From assembly GCA_965223435.1 (NCBI GenBank), contig CBDCWQ010000020.1, forward strand, positions 620,001-684,000: a stretch of 64,000 bases of DNA, in the 5' to 3' direction. The notes under the pieces are model-generated. The model did no database searches. It was not told the origin of the DNA and worked only from the letters and a program-made list of their open reading frames with translations. The position numbers and the translations under genes were made by a program. Shown here piece by piece: positions 26,727 through 35,700 of the stretch. The stretch's first letter is position 1. Each line of letters starts with the position of its first letter. The stretch comes from CBDCWQ01 sp965223435. Lineage in GTDB: Bacteria > Myxococcota > Kuafuiibacteriia > Kuafuiibacteriales > Kuafuiibacteriaceae.

Positions 26727-28739
26727 ATGAAATCATGGGTGCGCGTGCTTGCTGGCGCAGTTGTTTTGCTCGGAGGTCCGCTTTTAGGCTGTGTGACCAG
26801 CCGCCCAGAGGGCAAGGTGAAGACGGTCGCCAAAGAAGTGGTGCCTCAAGTCCCGATAGAGTGCACGCAGTCGCGGTCGTCGATTCGCGCCGATGAAGCG
26901 GTGGTGATGACGGTTCGGGCCGACTTTTCGTCCGAAGTGACCTTTGAGTGGTCGACGGACGCGGGTTCCGTTCGGGGGAAGGGGACTCGGGTGACGCTTA
27001 TTCCTGAGCGTGATTTCTCGGGCCCTTGCACGGTGTCGTTTACTGCGAAAAAGGGGTCGAGCGTGGTGGCCCAGCACCGCTTCGAGGTCGACGTGAAACC
27101 GGGCCCGCCAGAACTCGTTATCGAAAGAGTCATCAAAGAGGACGCGGGCCGGGTGATCGTCCGGGGCCGCGTCACGAATCTTGAGAATCCCGAAGACTAT
27201 CGCATTGTGGCCTACATCCATGCCGACGTGTATTACAAGCTTCGCGGCCGACACGTTTTCAAACTGAATCACCGCGGGAAATTCGCGTTCATGACCGATG
27301 TTCGGCCCGAGGTGGACCGAATGGTGGTTCACCTCATCTCCAAGAAGTTCAATCCCGACGGTCCGGGGGGTTGTCAGAATCCGTGGAAACGGGTGCCAGG
27401 TTTGTGCACGGGGCATTTTGACGATTACTACCAGACTCACACTCGGCTTCCGTTGAAGATCGATGGCAAGCGTGCTTTCGCGTTCGCTACGCATCATTTT
27501 TTAGACGACGTGAAGCACCCAGACCCCCAAATTCAGAATCTGCTCCGTCGTTTTACGCGGGTGCCGGTTACGGGCGCACCTCGATCGGCCGCTTTTGTGC
27601 GGAGCTACCTCACAACCGACCAGATTTACCTGTACGATCAAGCTTTGGCGGTGTTGGCGTTCGCTCGGGCTGGTTTGCAAGATGCGGCCAAACGGGTTCT
27701 GGACGCCATGGCCCATCTACAGATTGTGGATGGGACAACCAAAGATGGCTCCTGGTATTTTTCGTATGATCCCGACGGGACCAGTATCTATCCAAACGAG
27801 CCATCGTTTAAGGCCGATGGGACGCCGGATGGCCATACTTATGGTGATCGCCGGGTGGCCGGGGCCATTTGCTGGATGGCCATGGCGCTCAACGCGTATC
27901 GCATGCGCTTTGAAGACCCGACCTATGATGAGGCGTGGCACCGGGTGATGGAATACATCTCTCGCGAGATGGAGCCGGCGGTGTACCACGGTGTTCATTT
28001 TCGGGGCGTGCGTTTTCAGCCTACGGATCTAAGCAGAACCCGCTGGGATGAAAGTTCGGTCCTGTCGGTGGAGCACAATCTCGATGCATACTCTGCGTTT
28101 CGCGTCTACGCCAAGATGACCGGCAATGCGCGGTACAGCGAGCGCGCTCTCGAGATACGTCGCTTTTTGGAGTCGATGTGGATCGCAGAAGAACGCCGCT
28201 TTTACCCGGGGTACAACCTCGGCGAGGACGGTCCGAACCGTGGGGATTTGTACAAGGATCCCCAAACTTGGGGTCTTTTGGCGTTGGGGCACGATCGTTC
28301 GTCGCTGGAGCGATTTGGTGATGGCCTGACCTTTGTGTGTGAACAGTTTTTGGAGCCGGCTGGCTATATTCGTGGAGGCGACAAGGTCTTTGTCGGTTTC
28401 TTCGACTGGCGCCCGCAGCAGGCTGGTCCGGACTACGAAGCGAGACGCTTTGTGTGGACGGAGGGCACGCTTTCGACGGTCATGGCCATGAGTTTGCTGA
28501 AGGCCAAGACGGGCAAGGAGATCCAGTGTACCAGCCATGGCAGAACCTATCGGGCAAAGGACTTTTTGGACTCGATGAATCAAATCCAGGATCGGGATGG
28601 TGGCGTACCATACGCTACGATGAATGACCTGCGCGACGACTTTTCCATCGAGTCGAGCGTGGCGGGCACCGCTTGGCTCTATTTTGCCAACCAAGGTTTC
28701 AACCCCTTTGATCCTGAGTTCCCGAAGGAGGATTTATGA
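26727..28739 (+). CDS. Alpha-toroid (six-hairpin glycosidase-like) lipoprotein
   Basis: About 670 residues. A lipoprotein signal (MKSWVRVLAGAVVLLGGPLLGC) is followed by an Ig-like beta domain (about 35-125: ADEAVVMTVRADFSSEVTFEWSTDAG), a second beta-rich domain (to about 245) and a long alpha-helical part (about 270-650) with Trp/Tyr-rich helix pairs: GDRRVAGAICWMAMALNAYRM, RFYPGYNLGEDG, DPQTWGLLALG and FVWTEGTLSTVMAMSLLKA. This resembles alpha/alpha-toroid glycosidases and polysaccharide lyases. I cannot name the family or identify catalytic acids with confidence. The start is placed at the ATG behind AGGAAGGAGG; an earlier ATG overlaps the symporter stop. It shares an ATGA overlap with the next gene. 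Probably membrane-anchored, acting on a polysaccharide. Confidence 0.7.
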   Translation: MKSWVRVLAGAVVLLGGPLLGCVTSRPEGKVKTVAKEVVPQVPIECTQSRSSIRADEAVVMTVRADFSSEVTFEWSTDAGSVRGKGTRVTLIPERDFSGPCTVSFTAKKGSSVVAQHRFEVDVKPGPPELVIERVIKEDAGRVIVRGRVTNLENPEDYRIVAYIHADVYYKLRGRHVFKLNHRGKFAFMTDVRPEVDRMVVHLISKKFNPDGPGGCQNPWKRVPGLCTGHFDDYYQTHTRLPLKIDGKRAFAFATHHFLDDVKHPDPQIQNLLRRFTRVPVTGAPRSAAFVRSYLTTDQIYLYDQALAVLAFARAGLQDAAKRVLDAMAHLQIVDGTTKDGSWYFSYDPDGTSIYPNEPSFKADGTPDGHTYGDRRVAGAICWMAMALNAYRMRFEDPTYDEAWHRVMEYISREMEPAVYHGVHFRGVRFQPTDLSRTRWDESSVLSVEHNLDAYSAFRVYAKMTGNARYSERALEIRRFLESMWIAEERRFYPGYNLGEDGPNRGDLYKDPQTWGLLALGHDRSSLERFGDGLTFVCEQFLEPAGYIRGGDKVFVGFFDWRPQQAGPDYEARRFVWTEGTLSTVMAMSLLKAKTGKEIQCTSHGRTYRAKDFLDSMNQIQDRDGGVPYATMNDLRDDFSIESSVAGTAWLYFANQGFNPFDPEFPKEDL

Positions 28740-29473
28740 TGACCTGGTCTACCGGTACGGGTGCACGCGGGGTTGGGGTGGCCGTCGCTTCGCTTTTGGT
28801 GTTGGGCCTACACGGAACTGAGGGCTGGTCGCAAGATGGCGACGAGTCGCTGGCGCCTCTGGTTGCGGACAACTTCGACAAAGGTAAAACAGTTGGGGTT
28901 TATACGAGCCGCAAGAACTCTTTGGGGGCTTTTCATGGCTCGTTCTCGAAACGTCCGGCTTTTACGCGGATGCAGAAATCGTCCAATGAAAGGCGGGGCG
29001 ACTCCGGATACGCCCTAAGGCTTGACTATGACACCCGTGGCGGCGGTTGGGCCGGGTATTACAACCTTTTTGGTGGCGTGAATGCGTCGCCGTACAACAC
29101 CGTCACCTTCTGGGTGAAGGGTCAAAAAGGTGGTGAGACTTTCGATATCGGGTTCATCGACAAAGAGATGGAAAGCCTTCAGTACGATGCCGTGTATGTC
29201 GGGTCGGTACAGCTTTATCTGGAAGCGGGGGTCACCAAAACATGGCAGAAGGTCGAGGTTCCTCTTTGTGCCGTGAATATGATGAGCGGTGGTCTCGTCA
29301 GTCTCAAAGAGTTTGGGGGCATTGTCCTCCACGTTCGTAACCGAGAATCGGGGGCCATTTACCTCGATGATCTCCAGTTCGAACTCAGTCCGAAGCTCGA
29401 GCACGACTACATCTGTACCGGTTCGGACGCCGATGCAAAAGGAGCGAACCATGGACAAAAACGCGGCAAATAG
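28736..29473 (+). CDS. Exported protein with one carbohydrate-binding-like module
   Basis: A 245-residue protein with an N-terminal signal peptide (about residues 12-32) and one jelly-roll module (about 42-222). The module begins VADNFDKGKTVGVY and contains GGWAGYYNLF, NTVTFWVKGQKGGETFDIGFID, YLEAGVTKTWQKVEVPL and GAIYLDDLQFEL, in the style of CBM11/CIA30-like galactose-binding domains that bind beta-glucans or other polysaccharides. The same module recurs twice in the next protein. A short Cys-containing charged tail (after 225) follows. Its ATG overlaps the stop of the toroid lipoprotein gene and its own 3-prime end overlaps the next gene by 23 bases, so the three are tightly co-translated. 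Binding specificity is not known. Confidence 0.75.
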   Translation: MMTWSTGTGARGVGVAVASLLVLGLHGTEGWSQDGDESLAPLVADNFDKGKTVGVYTSRKNSLGAFHGSFSKRPAFTRMQKSSNERRGDSGYALRLDYDTRGGGWAGYYNLFGGVNASPYNTVTFWVKGQKGGETFDIGFIDKEMESLQYDAVYVGSVQLYLEAGVTKTWQKVEVPLCAVNMMSGGLVSLKEFGGIVLHVRNRESGAIYLDDLQFELSPKLEHDYICTGSDADAKGANHGQKRGK

Positions 29474-30713
29474 GCGAGTTGCCGGCTTTCTTGAAAGGTC
29501 GCTTGACCAGGCTACGCGTCGAAGATTCGGTCGGGTAGCAGCGATGGGCATGGCTCTCGGGTTCTTGCTGGTTGGTCAACGGGCGGAGGCAGAGCTGATT
29601 CCCCTCAAGAAGATTGCGCCCTACCCAACGCCCAAAGAGCTCCCTGACCGGGTTCGTCGGGGCAAGATGAGCGTCTATCAACACAAACCCAGCACGGCGA
29701 AAGTGCAGCGTGATGAGACAGTGGGCTATCGACCCAAGCGTGACAAGATTGCCAACGATCGCAAGTTTGCGAAGAAGCTTAAAGGCGTTCGTTCTGGATC
29801 TGAGCGCATCTCATACGTACGGGCCAAAGGTTCTTTTTCCGGTGCCTACTTGATGGTGGTGGGAGACGTGAGCAAATACGACAGCCTCACCTTCTTGGTG
29901 AAGGGCCGTCGTGGCGGCGAGATTTTTGAGATCGGCCTCAACGATTTTGTCTCTCACTCGCGCGAGGACTCCGTGAAGATCGGCTCTATCCACCGTTATC
30001 TTCCGAAGGGGGTGACCAAGAACTGGCAAGTGGTGAAGATCCCCCTTTCTGATTTTCACGGGGTAGACTTCACCAAAGTCATCTCCTTGGTATTCATGTT
30101 CAACGAGGTCGGCGTCGGTGAGTTTTGGATCGATGAGCTTCGGTTTTCTACGGACAAGCTTATCAATTGGGACTTGGCGGACAAGAAGAACACCGACTTG
30201 GTGCTCGACAACTTCGATCACAGTGACCTGAACCTTTTAGGCCGAAAAGCGACCACCTATAAGAAATTACCCTCTATTGCCGTCGCCAAACGATCCGAGA
30301 AGCCCAGAGTCGGATCGAAGGGCCGCAGCTTGCGGCTCGATTATAGCAAACGGCCCGAAGGGTGGTGCGGGTACTATACGTTGCTCAATCAGGTTGACGG
30401 AGACTACTTCGATTTGTCCCCCTACGGCACGTTGTCGTTCATGGTTCGAGGGGAGCGAGGGGGTGAGGATTTCGAGCTTGGCATGGCCGACAAAAGGTTG
30501 TTGGATATCGGAGACTCGAACAAAGCGGGCCAGATTGGCGATTTTCTCGAAGGGGGCGTCACCACCAAGTGGAAAGAGGTGAAGATTCCCTTGAAAGCAT
30601 TTGAACGGCAAGGCCCCTTAGATTTCAGCACCATGGGGTCGTTTGTTCTCAACTTCAATGTGGCCGGACGGGGTGTGGTCTACATCGACAATCTAAAGTT
30701 CATCCGCCGGTAG
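29451..30713 (+). CDS. Exported protein with two carbohydrate-binding-like modules
   Basis: About 420 residues. The N-terminus has an extended n-region and TRRRFGRVAAMGMALGFLL, which resembles a twin-arginine (Tat) signal before AEAE. Two copies of the jelly-roll module follow: copy one (about 95-245) with LTFLVKGRRGGEIFEIGLND, LPKGVTKNWQVVKIPL and GEFWIDELRF; copy two (about 250-418) with VLDNFDHSD, GWCGYYTLL, LSFMVRGERGGEDFELGMAD, LEGGVTTKWKEVKIPL and GVVYIDNLKFIRR. The first copy has lost the GWxGYY start strand. AAAAGGAG precedes the ATG, which lies inside the preceding gene. It probably binds polysaccharide in the periplasm or at the surface together with its neighbours; this is inferred. 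Confidence 0.75.
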   Translation: MDKNAANRRVAGFLERSLDQATRRRFGRVAAMGMALGFLLVGQRAEAELIPLKKIAPYPTPKELPDRVRRGKMSVYQHKPSTAKVQRDETVGYRPKRDKIANDRKFAKKLKGVRSGSERISYVRAKGSFSGAYLMVVGDVSKYDSLTFLVKGRRGGEIFEIGLNDFVSHSREDSVKIGSIHRYLPKGVTKNWQVVKIPLSDFHGVDFTKVISLVFMFNEVGVGEFWIDELRFSTDKLINWDLADKKNTDLVLDNFDHSDLNLLGRKATTYKKLPSIAVAKRSEKPRVGSKGRSLRLDYSKRPEGWCGYYTLLNQVDGDYFDLSPYGTLSFMVRGERGGEDFELGMADKRLLDIGDSNKAGQIGDFLEGGVTTKWKEVKIPLKAFERQGPLDFSTMGSFVLNFNVAGRGVVYIDNLKFIRR

Positions 30714-30755
30714 GAGCAGCAGAGCGTTTCCCAGCGGAGGGTCAGGAGGTTCCAA

Positions 30756-32420
30756 ATGGTGGTCAGGACGCACCTTATTGCATGGAGTTGGACGGTCGCA
30801 ATGGTCTTGGGGGCCGTGTTTTCGTCTGAGTCCGCATGGGCGTATTCCAAGGAGGCGTGCAAGTCGGAGTACGTCAAGGCCCTCAAAGATGCGCGAGAAG
30901 CCAAGCGGCAGGGTGAGGCCCCGCGTATCGTTTCACACATTTACGCGGGTGCCGCCGCGCGTTGCCGAGACTTCGGCGGGGTCGCGTTAACGGTTGAGTT
31001 GTTCGACAAGGCGGTCAAGGCCGACCCCAAAAATGCGCATGCACTGCGGCTGTATGGCGATTATCTCATGGGTTACCGGGGATTGTATGAGTACGCCGCA
31101 GTCCAGTATTTCCGGGCCCTCGAGGTTGTGACGGCGGAGCCCAAAGCTTTCGACTTTTCGTTCAAGCGCTCGCTCGAACGCTCGTTCGAGATTCTACACC
31201 GAGATGGGAAAAACGGTGTCCCGTTGTTCACCTCGAAGCCGCTTGCCGCGTTTCTCAACGTCGACGGACGCTATTTTCGGCTTCCAAAACCCCATGTGAC
31301 CCAGGGTGCGGCCGATGGGAGTCTCCAGCAACTGGCTGAAGATAAACTGCCACGCGTCGCGGCCAACACGGACAATCAGGCTGCGCTCGGTGACCTTCAG
31401 GGCACGGCGCGTGACGTCATCGTTCGCAACTTCCAAGACTGGTGGACCGAAGGCGATCTCACCTTGCGTTCGGCCTACAAATGGGCGCCCTACCTTCGGG
31501 TGGGTGGGGAGTTCAGGACGGGTAAAAACCTTGAGATCGATCCGGAAGCTCTGAACGAACCGCTCGAGCGTACCTTCAGCCGACTTGAGGTGATTCTCGG
31601 AAAAAACCTTCTCCTCGGTGGTGGATTTGATCTCAATCTGGAAGCCGAGGTGGCGTGGACCCAACTCCTCTTCGACAACCAGGTGACGGGCGACCGGATC
31701 CAAGACGAAGATTCACTTCACTACGGTGGTCGTTTCACGTTGGGCTACAATTTTGGGTACAGCAGTCTCAAGCTTACCGGTGGTCTGAACGCCATCGACA
31801 TTGAGAACTTTGACAGCAACGACGACGATGGTCTCAACTATTCGCTTGCCCTACGACTGTCTTCGTTTACGGATCCGGAAGTCGTGGCGCTTGCCGAGCG
31901 CTTTCGCGGGCGCCGGTCGACCCATCTCGAGGTAGGCTTCATTCGGACGGCGCGAAATTTTCGTTCGAACGATCCCGCGAGGAGGGACCAGCATCTCAAT
32001 GAAGTCGTGTATCGGCCGTTTTTGAGCTACGAGGAGTTTGGACTCTTCAAGGGTTTTGTCGATGTGCTGGTCAACTATGAGTGGAGGCGGCAATTCAACC
32101 GGCGGGGGGGACAGCTCTCGGTCGATGGCGCGGTTGAGGGGCACGTGCTGACATTGGTGCCCGCGTGGGTTCCGGTCTTCAAACTCTACAACCAGGACTT
32201 CTGGGAAGGGGTAGAGTTTGCATCGGTCGAGCTACCCATCGAGTTTGCGTTCGGAGATGGGTTTTATCGTCGCATCGGGGCGTCCCTCAGAGGACAGTTG
32301 CGTTACACCACGCCATGGGGCTTTGCGGTGAAGCCGGCGATCAGCATCGGTTTCACACGTTACACCGACTTGGACCTGGGTGACTTCACCGCTCTGCTTC
32401 AACTCGGGTTGGGCGCCTAG
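30756..32420 (+). CDS. TPR plus outer-membrane beta-barrel protein
   Basis: A 554-residue protein with a signal peptide (to about residue 29, ending SAWA). A short helical TPR-like part (about 30-150: VELFDKAVKADPKNAHALRLYGDYL, YAAVQYFRALEVV) is followed by a C-terminal barrel (about 235-554) of amphipathic strands such as YLRVGGEFRTGKNLEID, LLLGGGFDLNLEAEVAW, RFTLGYNFGYSSLKL and GFAVKPAISIGFTRY. TPR joined to a barrel is the layout of polysaccharide exporters such as PgaA, BcsC and PelB, though this TPR part is much shorter. It could be an export pore, or an import porin for the amino-sugar locus upstream. The last gene of the co-directional run; its TAG stop lies within the left arm of a long inverted repeat. 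Confidence 0.72.
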   Translation: MVVRTHLIAWSWTVAMVLGAVFSSESAWAYSKEACKSEYVKALKDAREAKRQGEAPRIVSHIYAGAAARCRDFGGVALTVELFDKAVKADPKNAHALRLYGDYLMGYRGLYEYAAVQYFRALEVVTAEPKAFDFSFKRSLERSFEILHRDGKNGVPLFTSKPLAAFLNVDGRYFRLPKPHVTQGAADGSLQQLAEDKLPRVAANTDNQAALGDLQGTARDVIVRNFQDWWTEGDLTLRSAYKWAPYLRVGGEFRTGKNLEIDPEALNEPLERTFSRLEVILGKNLLLGGGFDLNLEAEVAWTQLLFDNQVTGDRIQDEDSLHYGGRFTLGYNFGYSSLKLTGGLNAIDIENFDSNDDDGLNYSLALRLSSFTDPEVVALAERFRGRRSTHLEVGFIRTARNFRSNDPARRDQHLNEVVYRPFLSYEEFGLFKGFVDVLVNYEWRRQFNRRGGQLSVDGAVEGHVLTLVPAWVPVFKLYNQDFWEGVEFASVELPIEFAFGDGFYRRIGASLRGQLRYTTPWGFAVKPAISIGFTRYTDLDLGDFTALLQLGLGA

Positions 32421-32593
32421 ATGTCCCCGGCAAAAATTCTAACGCTTTTGCAGCGGCTCTTTTGCCCGGTGCTGCCCGCGTTTCCCTTCGGCTCGTCGGT
32501 CGCATATAAGTGATATGCGCCCTCCTCGCGCGACCACCACCGGGCAAAATCTCTCGCTGGAAAACCATCATCATTTCTGCCGAGGACATCTAG
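32417..32593. repeat. 177-base imperfect long inverted repeat
   Basis: The outer 21-base arms (32417-32437 and 32573-32593) match at 19 of 21 positions after reverse-complementing and both end in CTAG. Further in, TTTTGCCCGGTG (32460-32471) pairs perfectly with CACCGGGCAAAA (32538-32549), with partial pairing between (GCTTTTGCAGCG against CGCTGGAAAACC). At the centre CGCATAT-AAGTG-ATATGCG (32501-32519) forms a perfect small stem. The whole unit can fold into one hairpin of about 80 bases per side. The left arm includes the stop codon of the TPR-barrel gene. It could be a non-autonomous palindromic element (MITE-like) or a structured 3-prime RNA/terminator. No transposase is near. Confidence 0.7.
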
Positions 32594-32706
32594 TGCCCTG
32601 ACCGGACAATTCTGACCCTTTCTCGTCGGCCCTCTTGGCTCCTGCTGGTGTCGCCGCTTCGCTCTCGTTGGTTGAATATAAGCGAGGACAAGGGTTTGTA
32701 AACGCT

Positions 32707-35700
32707 TCAGGGGGGCTCTACATCGAGGGGCTGGGCTTGGGTTATCAACGGATGGACAGGTTGCTGCGTCGTCGCGTAGTACTGAATTTCGGCCGAGATA
32801 AAAAGCGACTCGCCGTCTTGGAGATCCGCCAAGAATTCGGCGGCCGTCTTGTCTCGCCGGCTGGTCTTGCCTATGCCGGAAAGGTCGATGATATCTTCGG
32901 CGACAAGAGGCCTGCGGAAGTCGTGTTGAAGGGACACCGCTTCGAAATGGTCTCGAGGGGATTCCCGACCAATCTTCTTGAGCTTAAAGATAAATAGCTT
33001 CACCGCTCCGAAGAACTCTGCCCCGGGCCTTTGTGGCAATTCGATGCGATAGGAAAGAAAAGATGCATTCAAGGTGGCGTCGAACTTGACGTCAGTCGTT
33101 GGGGAAGCGATGGGGCCAATGACGTCGCTGGGCTCGCTGAGGGTGTCAAAGGGGATGTCGGGGGCTTTGAACCCTTTGAGCCGTTCGTCACTGTCTAGGT
33201 TCGGTTCGCCGGTAGCGGTGTACGCCATAAAATAGAGCGGGAGTCCGGGAATGATTCTGGGTCGAGAACTTCTGAGATGAAAGCGCTCCGGATTGGTTTC
33301 GAAGGTCGCACCACCAGCGGGTTCGGGAGGGAGGTCCGGGTCCTCCTGGGCCTCCGACGATGCCTCCAGTCCGCGTCGCCACGAGTGCGGGTTGAGCGCC
33401 CACGCCTGGTCAAAGTCTAAGGCGCCACGTTGTCGATTCTGTGGATCGGGTACGTAGATCTGGTCGCCATGCTCGAGCCAATGGCGTACATAGCTCGTGC
33501 GGTCCCGGAGATTAAACTTCAAAAGCGATGGGTCGTGCGAAACCATCCAGTACAGGGTTTCTCCCTCCGCCAGGGATTCCTTGGCGCGGAGCGCAAATTT
33601 TCCGGTCTTCGGGTCGTAGTCCCCAACCTCGATGGCCAATGCGCTGCGGGGTGCAGTGAAGCGCACGAGGGCCTCTTTCCATCGGAGATGGCCCTTGGTC
33701 GTCACGTGCAGTTCTCCCCGTGCTGCGTATTCTGCCATTTCTTCCCCAGAGATGATGTCGACCGGAAGGCCTTTCCTCATGAGAATAATGTCGAGGTATC
33801 GGGACCAATCCATGGTTTTGAGGTCATCGAGGGATTTTGAAACCAGAAAAACTTCGTTGCCGTTCTCGGTCCGTTCAACGGTCGTGACTTTGACGGTATC
33901 GACGACTCGAGTGCCGGTTCGTTTGAGGGGAGGAATGCGATCGACATCAAGCTCGTCGAGCGCCAAGGAAGCGTTCGGCGTGCCGGCGTCCATGCGTTTT
34001 CGCGCTTCCCGGGCGACTGCGAGGGCCTTTCTTGGATTGAAGATACCCTCCACGCCGGGGACCTGGACCGACGGTATGCGCGTTCCGACGATGATGCGTT
34101 TGAGTGCATCCGGAGCGATCTCGTGCCCGTGTTCCGTGAATTCAAGGATCACAATACCCTTTAGAGCCGACAAGACGAAGGAGGCCAAGGCGGTGTGGGC
34201 CGATTTGTGCAGGGAACGCCGCTTGCCATCCTTGTGTTGAAGCTCAGATATTCCGATGCCGGGCACCGCGACATCAGCTTTCGGTCCGTAGCTGGACAGT
34301 GGGCCGAGCGGCGAAGCCGCGTTTGAAGAAAAAGACTCGAGAGCGGCCGCCTTGCTGAGGTTGTTCCTAGTCAGGCTTGCCGGCGTTTGATCCTCAGAGA
34401 TGATGGCGCTCTCGTCGCCCGCGGCTGCCACGACCGAGATACCGAGCGCATGGGCGGTTTCTATCGTGTTGTCGACCAGGGTACCGGGTTCGGATCTGAG
34501 GTTATCTGGATGTATGCCTGCTTTGATAAAGGCTTCGACCCGCGTTGAGGGGGCGTCCGATGCCTTCACGATCTTCGGGAAGCTATCGCTAAAATTGAGA
34601 AGATAGACAGGCTTGCCCGACAAATCGGTGTTGTAGGTCCTCCGTTCTTCGATCGCCTCCTGGAACACGAGAGGATCGCTCACGTATAGGGGGTGAAGCT
34701 TTGATGCGTCCACTCTGGCAAGGGCCCCAAAGATCTTGGCGTACACTGAGAATTGGAGGAGTTCGGACTCTAGGTGTCCGTCCTCGTGGAAGCCCACATA
34801 GATGCCCGCTTTGTTATCTACGGGAAAGAGTTTTGCGAGATGGCTCGGGACCGAGTTTGTCGCCATGCTCTGAGGGTGCGGTGCGTCGTTTTTTCCACCT
34901 ACCTTCGATTCTGCATTCGGCGTCGTGTCGCCGTTCTGTTGTTCATCAGGCGGAGGAAGGTCTTTGGCGGTGCTCCGCATGGTGGTGTCGCGTAGCCGGT
35001 CTTCGAGGTTGGCGTACGCCGGGGTATCCGTCCACCAAGACGGTGTGCCCAGGTTCCATCCCGGCTGGGGGACGATTCCAGCGGAACGCTCGACCGCCGC
35101 GGCGTCAAAAAACCAGCCGAGGAGGAAGCCGCGAACGGCACGGAGGAGATTCTCGCGAAAGGCACCGTCCGGCAAGTGGGCGGCGATCTCCAAGAAACTT
35201 TGCCACCATAGGTGGTGACGCAAAAACGTGTCCACGATCGCCTCTCGCGACGCCTCGGTGTCCAAAACAAAGACGTCGATGCGCCCATCTTGGCCGATGA
35301 TCTGTGGAGACTCGGCTAGGAAGTCTCCGATCATGCGGGTGCCAGGGGCATTCGGTGCCAGGGGAATCAGATCTTGGAGATGACTGGTATCAAAACCATA
35401 GATCTTGTTTGCGCCAAAGATTCGTGAAGAGCCGTCCGGAGACTGATAGGTCCTGTGGGCTCGAATGACAGACTCGTCTTCGTAGTAGAGGCCGAGCCCG
35501 GAATGAACTTCGCCAAAGGTCACTTCTTTAATGAGTTCATCGGCCCTGATGCTTCCCACTGGAGTCCAGGCGCTGCCGGGTGTTTCATTGAATGCGACCA
35601 TGGTAGTTAGCCCCGCGTTCAAATCCCCCGCCAGTGCGGCGCCCGGCAAGAGTACGGGCAACGCGGCGGCGGCCAAATGGGGCTCGGCCGCGAGCAGTTC

